Positions 6,950 through 15,057 of a stretch of 27,893 nt of DNA are shown here, piece after piece. Every line of letters begins with the position of its first letter. Position 1 is the stretch's first letter. The DNA comes from an uncultured Lachnospiraceae bacterium. Lineage in GTDB: Bacteria; Bacillota; Clostridia; Lachnospirales; Lachnospiraceae. The notes below the pieces were generated by a model. That model was not told the DNA's origin, made no database searches, and saw only the letters and a list, made by a program, of their open reading frames with translations. The stretch is taken from positions 1 through 27,893 of the forward strand of contig UQAW01000052.1 of assembly GCA_900539175.1 (NCBI GenBank), written 5' to 3'. The translations under genes and the position numbers were made by a program.

Positions 6950-7394
6950 TCACGCCTGAAGATATAATTGTAATAATTTACCGTCAAAATTATGACGAAC
7001 TTCGCATTCCCTGTCAAAGATCATGGTTGGTTCATCATCTTTTTTCACAGACGGCCATTCCGGAATTTGCGGGTGGTTTGGATTGCCCGTCTTTGCAAAG
7101 CTGATCAGCGCACTGATTCTCATACCGCCGCCAGATTGTCCAAAAACGATGAGGAACCAAAAGTTCTTCGTTGGGATTTTCTTTCTGCATCGTTGGACAC
7201 ACAAAACCATAGGAGGCCGCTGTTTTTACTCCTTCCCACGGTTCAAGTTCCTCCGGCATATGGAAGCGTTTTGCTGTTGCATAGGGAATACCTTTAAAAA
7301 TATACGTCCCCCCACTCTGGTATCCGCGCAGCTTTCCTGCTTTTATTCGTACAACCGGCAAATCATCATAATTAAATTGTTTTTCCATACTCAT
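6950..7394 (-). pseudogene. Type-B carboxylesterase with large internal deletions
   Basis: The gene starts well (AGAAGGAAA before ATG at 7394) and encodes MEKQFNYDDLPVVRIKAGKL, GTYIFKGIPYATAKRF and a PWEGVKTAASYGFVCP segment, the N terminus of the carboxylesterase/PnbA family of about 500 residues. After VPHRF the sequence changes frame and continues FGQSGGGM, the nucleophile-elbow GxSxG with the catalytic serine. It then jumps at once to LISFAKTGNPNHPQIPEWP and EPTMIFDRECEVRHNFD, the C-terminal end. So two internal blocks are gone, including the oxyanion-loop region and the catalytic Glu/His. The first junction lies within CGTTTTTGG near 7150-7160 and the second just after GGGM near 7120. 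The ends are nearly pristine, which points to recent loss. Confidence 0.85.
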
Positions 7395-7529
7395 TTTCCT
7401 TCTCTAAGACTCTGCTTTAAAAGGCATCTTTTTGTATATTCCAACAATCTATTTGTCTCTATTTTTGTCTTTACCTTTGAATTTTATGACTATTTTTAGA
7501 TCTTTTTTGTTATAGGTACTTTCATACGA

Positions 7530-7574
7530 AAGGGATATCCTGACAATAATTTTGTTATTGTCAGGATATCCCTT
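7530..7574 (-). terminator. Long perfect hairpin after the GH43 gene
   Basis: Two 20-base arms, AAGGGATATCCTGACAATAA and its exact complement, surround a five-base loop. The hairpin starts 18 bp after the stop of the GH43 gene. There is no long T run on the minus side (TTTCGTATG), so it is either an imperfect terminator or an mRNA 3'-end stabiliser. It may also shield the esterase remnant from read-through. Confidence 0.6.
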
Positions 7575-7592
7575 ATCATGTACTTATCATTC

Positions 7593-10484
7593 CTACACTT
7601 CTTTCACTACTGTCTCCATAAATCTCTGAATCACCATCGCACACTGTGCACGGCTTACATTTCCCTGCGGATTCAGTTTTCCATTGTCACCTTTTATCAA
7701 TCCCTCTGCCACTGCCCAGGACATTGCATCCTTTGCGAAAGCACTGACATCATCCGAATCCGGAAACTCTGCCATGGAAGAAGCTTTTGTTATATCATAT
7801 CCTTTATACCTCGCATAACGGTACAGCATCGTTACCATCTGTTCACGTGTAATCATGTCAGCTGGGCCGAATCTTACTTCTTCCCCATCCCTGGCATATC
7901 CGGTAACAACACCAACAGCCTCAGAACCTGCCCACATTACTGCATCTGAATAGTACTCTCCGTCTGCCACATCTGTGAATATCTCTTTATATTCTGCATC
8001 CGGTTTTTCATCCATACGATACAAAATAGTTGCAAACTGTGCGCGTTCCAGAAGTCCTGCCGGAACAAAATGAGTTTCATCCATACCAGTCATGATACCT
8101 CGATCATATACACACTGAACAGAATCCTCAAACCAATCTCCCTCATTGACATCATCAAAGATATCTCTTACCGGCGTTTTTGTCGGTTCCGGGGTAGGTG
8201 TTGGCGTAGGCTCCCATCCGCCATAGGCTATCATAATCGCTTCGTACTCTTCGGCTGTCACGCGAATCGGTGTACCGTGGCGGGCACGGCTCGGCATCTT
8301 GTAGGAAGACGGTCTTGTAAATACTCCTGAATCCAGATCATTTGTTACCAACGGATAATATCCGCCCGCTCCATAATTATCTACTAACAGACAATATTTT
8401 GCATCTGCATTATCATCTTCATTCAATTTATAGATAGACGGTCCTTCCACCCACTGATTTGCATTCAGCGTATCCGACACAATCTGTGTATATTCACCCA
8501 GCAAAGTATCTGATTTCTCTAAGAATATCGTCTTTGTCTTTGCACCAAGCTGATTGGTACTGCCGCCTTCATTCTTTGTAAAACGGTAGTAGGTACCGTT
8601 TTCATGGAGGATACTCGTATCAATACTGGACTGATTATAGTCGATAAATACCTTGGGTTCTGTAAAAGTATAAAAATCACGGGTTTTTGCATAATACAGT
8701 CTCTGTTTTCCGTAATTGTCGCCTTTGACTTTGGATGCCCAGTATACCACATACTCACCGGTCAACTCATCATACATTGCTTCCGGAGCCCAGGTACATC
8801 CTGCCTCAATCGGCGCACTGACCGGAACCATTCTTGCATCCGACCAGTGAACTAAATCCGTAGACTCCCATACAAGAAGGGACTGGCTTCCTGCTGTCTG
8901 TGCTGCTGACCATCCATTGCCGCCGTTGATCTTCAAATCAGTAGCGATCATATAGAATTTATCACCCTCTGCAGAACGTAAGATGAACGGATCACGCACA
9001 CCTTTTTCACCCAGACTGGAATACAATACCGGTTTATTCTCATTTAAATCATCCCAGTTCAGACCATCCCGGCTGGAAGCAAAGTAGACCTGCTCACCGT
9101 CACTGTAACCCTCACCTGCGAAATAAGCAAAGAAATAATCCGTATAATCCTCTTCTTTGATTTCCTTTGGAGCTGCTTTTACCGTAATCTGAATTTCCTT
9201 CGTAAGTGTTTTATCTTCTGCGGCCATATGTGCTGTCATCGTGACTACGGTATCTTTTTGCGGTCTTGTAACTGTACCTGCGGGAGTAGGATCATATCCT
9301 TCCACCTCCGCCGGAATTTCATTGACATTTACAATCTCCGGGTGGTCTGTGGTCCATGTTATCTCTACCCCATTAGCCGCTTTTTTCGGAAGCGTGATGT
9401 TGCCTCTTACGTCTTCCTTGTTTGGAATATCAATAGAAGCTGCCGCCTCCTTCAGTGTATTCTCTGGTGTAATACCGAGAACTGTTACTAAAAACTCTTT
9501 TGTTGCAGTCGAAGCTCCGCAGCTGATGGCAGCCGTAAACTTCACTGTCTGATCCTCTGTACCTCTGGTTACCTTTGCTGTACCGTCCGTCAATACAATG
9601 GCATCATTTTCTTCCATTGTCCATGTAATCTCTGATCCATAATCTCCCACTGCCGGAAGCTTAAAATCAGCAGTCACACTCTCAGGTAAGGAAAGCGCTT
9701 CCTTATCAGATGCAAGAATTGTATTTACAGTCTCTGCTGCATTTGCCTGAATCTCTTCTTCGGTCAGCACACCACCGTAAATTTTATAATTATCCAGCCA
9801 ACCGGTAAAATACTCGCCATTTACCCAATTTGCTTTACCAATATATAAGATACTGGAATCTCCAAGAATTGCCGGCAGAGAATACACACTGCTCTGTTCT
9901 GCTTTCTTTACACCATTTACATAAATCGTTGTATTGCCTGCATCAAATATAACATCCACATGTGTCCAATTCTTTACTATAGAAGTGGATGCAGATCCCG
10001 GACGGGAACCGTTGTTGTTGTAACGTTCCACCGTAATATTCTTTCCGTTCAAAAGCATCCCCAGATAATGTTCATTGGGATACGTCTGTGTATTTGCATT
10101 CGGCGCTGCATAAAATGCCCAGTTTGTTGTGCCGTTCCCCTGCTTCACATCAAAGGAGACGCTTAAAGTAGTCTGATCCGTCAGTAAACTGCTTCCATCT
10201 GCTTTTTTTACTTCCAGGTAATCTCCTGATCCGTCCAGATACAAAGCCTTTCTTCCATCAATCTCCTGAATTGCACAGTCTCCCTTCGCATCTGCTACAG
10301 CCTGTCCGCCTTGTAAACCATTTTCCTTGTCATCGAAAGAGAATTCTGCCAGTAAATTTTCTGCCTGCGCATCTACTGCATCATCAGCAGCTGCAATTAC
10401 AGTTCCCGGAACGGATGAGATCACAACTGCAGAAGCCATCACCGCTGAAAGGAACTTTTTGTAATACATCTGTCTTCTTTTCAT
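7593..10484 (-). CDS. SLH-anchored family 43 glycoside hydrolase
   Basis: This is a secreted, 963-residue modular enzyme. In order: signal peptide (1-32, with an AAA cleavage region); LamG/concanavalin-like binding domain (about 42-245); two bacterial Ig-like domains (about 250-335 and 340-436, each with xITWTxxx); GH43 five-bladed propeller (about 448-745); a Pro-Thr linker (PTPTPTPEPTKTP, 759-771); and three SLH repeats (about 775-960). Candidate catalytic residues are Asp498 in VRDPF, Asp622 in SSIDTSI and Glu680 in WVEGPSIY. The family removes arabinose, xylose or galactofuranose from plant or microbial glycans; I cannot fix the subfamily. The SLH repeats should tie it to the cell wall by secondary polymers, and the lectin-like domain suggests an insoluble or complex substrate. 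GGAGG precedes the ATG. No sugar transporter or regulator adjoins it, so it acts as a stand-alone surface enzyme. Confidence 0.93.
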   Translation of the reverse strand: MKRRQMYYKKFLSAVMASAVVISSVPGTVIAAADDAVDAQAENLLAEFSFDDKENGLQGGQAVADAKGDCAIQEIDGRKALYLDGSGDYLEVKKADGSSLLTDQTTLSVSFDVKQGNGTTNWAFYAAPNANTQTYPNEHYLGMLLNGKNITVERYNNNGSRPGSASTSIVKNWTHVDVIFDAGNTTIYVNGVKKAEQSSVYSLPAILGDSSILYIGKANWVNGEYFTGWLDNYKIYGGVLTEEEIQANAAETVNTILASDKEALSLPESVTADFKLPAVGDYGSEITWTMEENDAIVLTDGTAKVTRGTEDQTVKFTAAISCGASTATKEFLVTVLGITPENTLKEAAASIDIPNKEDVRGNITLPKKAANGVEITWTTDHPEIVNVNEIPAEVEGYDPTPAGTVTRPQKDTVVTMTAHMAAEDKTLTKEIQITVKAAPKEIKEEDYTDYFFAYFAGEGYSDGEQVYFASSRDGLNWDDLNENKPVLYSSLGEKGVRDPFILRSAEGDKFYMIATDLKINGGNGWSAAQTAGSQSLLVWESTDLVHWSDARMVPVSAPIEAGCTWAPEAMYDELTGEYVVYWASKVKGDNYGKQRLYYAKTRDFYTFTEPKVFIDYNQSSIDTSILHENGTYYRFTKNEGGSTNQLGAKTKTIFLEKSDTLLGEYTQIVSDTLNANQWVEGPSIYKLNEDDNADAKYCLLVDNYGAGGYYPLVTNDLDSGVFTRPSSYKMPSRARHGTPIRVTAEEYEAIMIAYGGWEPTPTPTPEPTKTPVRDIFDDVNEGDWFEDSVQCVYDRGIMTGMDETHFVPAGLLERAQFATILYRMDEKPDAEYKEIFTDVADGEYYSDAVMWAGSEAVGVVTGYARDGEEVRFGPADMITREQMVTMLYRYARYKGYDITKASSMAEFPDSDDVSAFAKDAMSWAVAEGLIKGDNGKLNPQGNVSRAQCAMVIQRFMETVVKEV

Positions 10485-10558
10485 ATGCTTTCCTCCTACC
10501 CAACATTTAGTGTACTGTCCACCCAGTTACGCTCTAACGGTAACCATACCTTGGGATC

Positions 10559-10575
10559 ATTACACGAAATGTAAT
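10559..10575. promoter_or_regulatory. Possible operator before the GH43 gene
   Basis: ATTACA-CGAAA-TGTAAT is a perfect 6+6 inverted repeat about 75 bp upstream of the GH43 ATG. On the minus strand it lies downstream of a TATAGT box near 10612, for which I found only weak -35 candidates. The rest of the 10485-10704 stretch holds no gene. The site could bind a repressor or activator of the hydrolase, but no regulator is encoded nearby. Confidence 0.35.
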
Positions 10576-10704
10576 AACCCATTTTTCTTATAGCTAACGC
10601 TGCCTTAACTATAGCATGTTTTATCTTTGGAAAATACAACTATTTTTTGAAAAAAATTGATTTTTTTACGGAAAAATTTCATGTACCGGAGAAGAACATA
10701 TTAA

Positions 10705-10751
10705 AGCGTGTTCGAAAATTCATTACCGTGGATCATACTAGAGCGTGTTTG
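10705..10751 (+). repeat. Two degenerate units of repeat R3
   Basis: AGCGTGTTCGAAAATTCATT (10705-10724) and ACTAGAGCGTGTTTG (10737-10751) repeat the two halves of the element found in the other orientation at 31-55. The second unit ends 2 bp from the stop of the GTPase-nuclease gene, so it is probably part of that transcript's 3' end. No transposase or target duplication is evident. Confidence 0.55.
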
Positions 10752-10752
10752 T

Positions 10753-13455
10753 CTATAATTCTTTTTTCCCCAACCGTACTTCTTCCATGTCTTCTGCCAG
10801 ATCCTCCGGCAAATAGTCAAAAAGATAGTTCTTGCTTCTGCTGTGCTTATTCAGATAACTCCCCCTGATTTCGATATTTGCAGCCTGTATCTCTTCCTTC
10901 AAACCCTGAGCTGACATTCTTTGGGCGCCCTGTCCCAGAATGATCATCTGTTCTAATGCATCGGAAGTTGCAACTGTCACCCGATACTTTCTTCCGATCT
11001 CATGAACCGTTTTTTCAATATACTGGTCCGCAGTCTCCGCCTCTTTTGTATAAACCACATGGAGGTTATGATACCTGGTTACCTCCCCCGTATTTCCTTC
11101 CACTTTATAGGCATCAAAAACCAGAATTACCGTATACTTCTTATATCCCTGATAGTTTGACAAAATATCCATCAACTTTCCTCTTGCACCTGCCATATCC
11201 CATTCTGCCAGATCGCTCAACTCTTCCCAGGAAAAAATAATGTTATATCCATCTACCAGAAGATATTCCTTCTCCGGATCTTTTTTCGGCTTCACCCCCG
11301 CACTTTTTTCCCCACTGCCCGTATAAGTGGTTCTGGAAAATCCGCTGCGTTTCCGCTCCACCGGACCGTAAGTGCGGACAAAAATCTCCTCCAGTTCCTT
11401 TTCCTCTGCCCACCCCTGAGAGGAAACTGCGGCATTGGAAGGCTGCTGTCCCGATATCGCCTTTTCCGGTTCCTTTTCAGACTTCCATCCGCTCTCCACA
11501 TGCATATACTCCGGTACTTTATCCCATGGCACCGTAAACCCGGCACCATGGGCACAGAACACAGAGCCGGTGGGATTCTCCTGGTCTCCTTCCGGATCAT
11601 ATCCCACAGCCGCTCTTACTTCTTCTGCATTATGACAGGGTTCATAACCGCTTAAAGTACAGAACAGGCGCCCTCTTCCCCTGGTATAAGCGATGACTTC
11701 CGTCTGATAACCACGCATATGCACAACAGGGGCCTTACCGGTCAACACTGTCATTTCTCCTTCCACTTGCGGTGCAGAAAAGGTTCCGTGCATCCGCTGC
11801 AGATCATTTAATGCTCTTCCCACCAGTTCAGACGGCACCTCCAGGCGATATCCGTAGACTGGCTCCAGCAAAACACTTTCCGCCTGTTTCAGTCCCTGAC
11901 GCACCGCACGGTAGGTAGCCTGACGGAAATCACCGCCTTCTGTATGCTTCTGGTGTGCCCTTCCGGCAATCAGTGTGATTTTCATATCCGTAATCTCAGA
12001 GCCTGTAAGTACGCCGCGGTGCTTTTTCTCTTCCAGATGAGTCAGGATCAATCTCTGCCAGTTCTTGTCCAACAGATCTTCGCTGCAGGACGTGTCAAAT
12101 TGCAGTCCGCTTCCCGCCTCTCCCGGCTCCAGGAGCAGGTGAACTTCTGCATAATGGCGGAGGGGTTCGAAATGTCCTACACCTTCCACAGAATTTTGAA
12201 TCGTTTCTTTATAGACAATATTTCCGGTGCCGAATTCCACCGGCACGCCGAAGCGCTCCTGAATCATACTCTTCAGAATCTCAATCTGGACTTCCCCCAT
12301 TACCTGAGCATGGATCTCATTCAGCTGTTCATTCCACACGATATGAAGCTGGGGTTCCTCCTCTTCTAACTGACGCAGCTTCAAAAACATCTGATGCACG
12401 TCACAACCCTCCGGAATCTGAATCTCATAGTTCAAAACAGGTTCCAGCACAGGCATTTCTGATGCCGCCTCAATTCCAAGTCCCTGACCGGAGTATGTTT
12501 TATCCAGTCCCGTTACGGCACAGACCATCCCCGCCGGAGCTTCACTGACTGCGCGAAAACCGGAACCCGAATAAATCCGGATCTGATCCACCTTTTCTTC
12601 CCATATCTCCCCCGTCTCTTCCAATCGGCCGCCGACTGCAGTTTTCCGATTTGTCAGAAGCATCTTCACTTTCAAGGTTCCCCCGGTAACCTTCAGATAA
12701 GTCAGTCTGGTATTCTGGCTGTCCCTTGCAATTTTATAAACCTTCGCGCCAAAATCCTCCGGATATTCCCGGCATCTTGTATAAGCAGCAACTCCCTGTA
12801 AAAATTCCTCAACACCCTGCAGTTTAAGTGCTGAACCAAAATAGCAGGGAAAAAGACTCCGGCTTTCAATCAGCCCCATAACTTCTTCCGTCTCAATCGT
12901 TCCCCACTTCAGATATTTTTCCAACAGATGTTCATCGCACATCGCGAGATTTTCCATCCACTCCTCCTGATTGCGATCACTGCCAAAATCCAGGCACCGC
13001 TCATCCAGCCTTCTGCGCAATTCTTCCAGAAGCTTCTCTTTCTCCGTCCCCTCCTGATCCATCTTGTTGATGAATAAAAAGACCGGGATCTGATATCGGT
13101 GCAGCAGCCTCCACAACGTCTCCACATGCCCCTGAACGCCATCTGCACCACTGATGATCAGCACGGCATAATCCAGAATCTGTAATGTCCGCTCCATCTC
13201 CGCCGAAAAGTCCACGTGGCCAGGGGTATCCAGAAGGGTAACCATCTTGTCCCCCAGTGCAAATTCCGCCTGTTTGGAAAAAATCGTAATGCCCCTGGCA
13301 CGTTCCAGTTCATACGTATCTAAAAATGCATTCTTATGATCTACCCTGCCCAATTTTCTGATACTTCCGGTCAGATAGAGAATGCTTTCTGCCAATGTTG
13401 TTTTTCCCGCATCCACATGAGCCAAAATTCCAATTGTCAACTGATTAGTATCCAT
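10753..13455 (-). CDS. TetM/EF-G-like GTPase fused to NYN nuclease domain
   Basis: The N-terminal 650 residues form a complete translational GTPase of the ribosomal-protection type: G1 AHVDAGKTT (12-20), G2 RGITIF (54-59), G3 DTPGH (76-80), G4 NKMD (130-133), G5 SAL (208-210), then EF-G domains II to V. The domain IV loop reads HQKHTEGGDFR (501-511) where TetM has YSPVSTPADFR, so the tip that evicts tetracycline is not conserved. After a variable linker (655-728) comes an NYN domain of YacP/Rae1 type: LLVDGYNII (732-740), VILVFDAYK (776-784), VYTKEAETADQYIE (801-814), VATSDALEQ (828-836). The acidic set Asp735, Asp781, Asp810 and Asp832 is intact. Rae1 of Bacillus subtilis cuts mRNA in the ribosomal A site, so this protein could deliver a nuclease to stalled ribosomes. 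It follows the MATE gene by 16 bp. Confidence 0.92.
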   Translation of the reverse strand: MDTNQLTIGILAHVDAGKTTLAESILYLTGSIRKLGRVDHKNAFLDTYELERARGITIFSKQAEFALGDKMVTLLDTPGHVDFSAEMERTLQILDYAVLIISGADGVQGHVETLWRLLHRYQIPVFLFINKMDQEGTEKEKLLEELRRRLDERCLDFGSDRNQEEWMENLAMCDEHLLEKYLKWGTIETEEVMGLIESRSLFPCYFGSALKLQGVEEFLQGVAAYTRCREYPEDFGAKVYKIARDSQNTRLTYLKVTGGTLKVKMLLTNRKTAVGGRLEETGEIWEEKVDQIRIYSGSGFRAVSEAPAGMVCAVTGLDKTYSGQGLGIEAASEMPVLEPVLNYEIQIPEGCDVHQMFLKLRQLEEEEPQLHIVWNEQLNEIHAQVMGEVQIEILKSMIQERFGVPVEFGTGNIVYKETIQNSVEGVGHFEPLRHYAEVHLLLEPGEAGSGLQFDTSCSEDLLDKNWQRLILTHLEEKKHRGVLTGSEITDMKITLIAGRAHQKHTEGGDFRQATYRAVRQGLKQAESVLLEPVYGYRLEVPSELVGRALNDLQRMHGTFSAPQVEGEMTVLTGKAPVVHMRGYQTEVIAYTRGRGRLFCTLSGYEPCHNAEEVRAAVGYDPEGDQENPTGSVFCAHGAGFTVPWDKVPEYMHVESGWKSEKEPEKAISGQQPSNAAVSSQGWAEEKELEEIFVRTYGPVERKRSGFSRTTYTGSGEKSAGVKPKKDPEKEYLLVDGYNIIFSWEELSDLAEWDMAGARGKLMDILSNYQGYKKYTVILVFDAYKVEGNTGEVTRYHNLHVVYTKEAETADQYIEKTVHEIGRKYRVTVATSDALEQMIILGQGAQRMSAQGLKEEIQAANIEIRGSYLNKHSRSKNYLFDYLPEDLAEDMEEVRLGKKEL

Positions 13456-13471
13456 ATATCATCCCTTACCC

Positions 13472-14875
13472 TCACGATTCCTTCCTGACCGCCACAATAT
13501 TCTGAAGCCAGACTCCCTTCTTCACCAAGAGAAATCCTATCGTACATTTGATCCAGTCTCCCATCTGCACAAGGCAGAAAATCAACACCACATAGAGCGT
13601 GGTATATCTGCTCAGCACATAAGCGATCGGTACACTGACACACCAGACGAAAACACTGTCGAAAAGAAATGTGATGATCGTCTTCCCGCCGGAACGCAGC
13701 GTAAAATAGGCCGCATGCAGGAAGGCATTCTGCGGCATGAATACTGCCGTTGCCATGATGAAATATTCGGCAATCTCTCTGCTTTGTTCGCTGGTATTAT
13801 AAAGTCTGGGAAACAGAGGCGCAATTAACAGCATAATCACTGCCACTCCGGTACAGCATGCTACGGAAAATGCAATCATCTTCGTATCCGTATCCCTTGC
13901 CTCTTTCATCTTGCCTGCTCCCAAAAGCTGTCCGATCACAATCGCCACCGAATCTCCCAAAGCAATAAACACCACATTGAACAGATTCGAAATGGTATTG
14001 GCGATGTTTAACCCTGCAACCACACTTAAGCCCCGTACCGAATAACACTGCATCAGCATTGCCATACCCGATGCCCATAATGTTTCATTGAGCAAAAGCG
14101 GGGCTCCCTTTATTGTAAAACGCTTCACCAGATACATGGGAACCTTCAAAGTACGGTAGAGCCCCACGATATACGTATTGACTTCCTTATGTCTGTGCGT
14201 CCAGGTCAATACAACCACAGCCTCCACATAACGGGAAAGTACGGTGGCAATCGCCGCACCTGACACCCCCATAGCCGGAAAACCAAATTTTCCGTAAATC
14301 AACAGATAATTAAACACCAGATTTACGCAAACCGCAATAATGCCCGCCTTCATGGGAACTACCGTCTCACCGCACTCCCGAAGGGTGCTGGCATAAACCT
14401 GAACCATCATAAATGCCGGCAAGCCAGTCAACATAATCAAAAGATACTGCTTTCCATACCGCAGGGCCGCCCAAAGATCACTTCCGTCACCGTTCCCCTT
14501 CAGATACATACCGATGAGACTATCCCCTGCCGCCAGAAAAAGCAGAATCGTCACACTGGTCAGAATGACAGCCATCCAGATTTTGTACCGGAATGTATGG
14601 CGCACACCCTCATCATCTTTGCTTCCGAAATACTGAGCCGTAAAAATCCCTGCTCCTGCCAGTCCTCCGAAAATGCACAGATTATAGACAAAAAGCAGCT
14701 GATTGACAATCGCCACACCTGACATCTGCTCCGTCCCGATCTGCCCCACCATGATGTTATCCAACAGACTGACAAAATTCGTAATGCCATTCTGAATCAT
14801 AATCGGCACTGCCACCAGCAGAACCATCTTATAAAATGCCTTATCTCCTATAAACTTTTTTCTTATGGTACTCAT
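13472..14875 (-). CDS. MATE family efflux transporter
   Basis: The 467-residue membrane protein has about 12 hydrophobic spans in two MatE halves. It opens MSTIRKKFIGDKAFYKMVLL, then PIMIQNGITNFVSLLDNIMVGQIGTEQMSG, the first-helix signature of the family, and has the matching second-half entry at about LLLNETLWASGMAMLMQ. MATE proteins export cationic drugs or metabolites in exchange for Na+ or H+; the substrate is unknown. I chose the ATG at 14875, which begins at the conserved residues; ATG 14896 and TTG 14920 are in frame upstream, and the RBS evidence (GAGGGAG, 12 bases away) is modest. It is co-transcribed with the GTPase-NYN gene downstream, which invites the idea that the pair counters a translation-targeting compound. 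Confidence 0.92.
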   Translation of the reverse strand: MSTIRKKFIGDKAFYKMVLLVAVPIMIQNGITNFVSLLDNIMVGQIGTEQMSGVAIVNQLLFVYNLCIFGGLAGAGIFTAQYFGSKDDEGVRHTFRYKIWMAVILTSVTILLFLAAGDSLIGMYLKGNGDGSDLWAALRYGKQYLLIMLTGLPAFMMVQVYASTLRECGETVVPMKAGIIAVCVNLVFNYLLIYGKFGFPAMGVSGAAIATVLSRYVEAVVVLTWTHRHKEVNTYIVGLYRTLKVPMYLVKRFTIKGAPLLLNETLWASGMAMLMQCYSVRGLSVVAGLNIANTISNLFNVVFIALGDSVAIVIGQLLGAGKMKEARDTDTKMIAFSVACCTGVAVIMLLIAPLFPRLYNTSEQSREIAEYFIMATAVFMPQNAFLHAAYFTLRSGGKTIITFLFDSVFVWCVSVPIAYVLSRYTTLYVVLIFCLVQMGDWIKCTIGFLLVKKGVWLQNIVAVRKES

Positions 14876-14916
14876 AACGCTGTTTCGCTCCCTCATATAA
14901 ACAATTACCTTTTGTA

Positions 14917-15057
14917 TCAAAAGACATTTTTCAGAATCTCCAATCGTTTCTGAAGCATCTCATGCAGTTCCTCTCGTCCGGTGAACCACTCTTTCTTAAT
15001 TTCCCGGTCCTGATGGAATCCAGTCTGCCAAAAGATGTGTGCTCTATTATAAATGAT
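14917..15057 (-). other. Possible coding remnant between two genes
   Basis: A 46-codon frame without an ATG near its beginning reads RAHIFWQTGFHQDREIKKEW, then FTGREELHEMLQKRLEILKN. The amphipathic, protein-like composition contrasts with random sequence. It may be the C-terminal end of a lost gene between the dehydrogenase and the MATE gene, or a small protein with a non-ATG start. No RBS was found and the family is not recognised. Confidence 0.25.

Noticed and set aside
10753..13455. Calling this gene a tetracycline resistance determinant (tetM/W/O)
   Set aside because: The GTPase part resembles the family, but the domain IV tip YSPVST is absent, and the 900-residue length with an NYN domain is unlike the roughly 640-residue Tet proteins.
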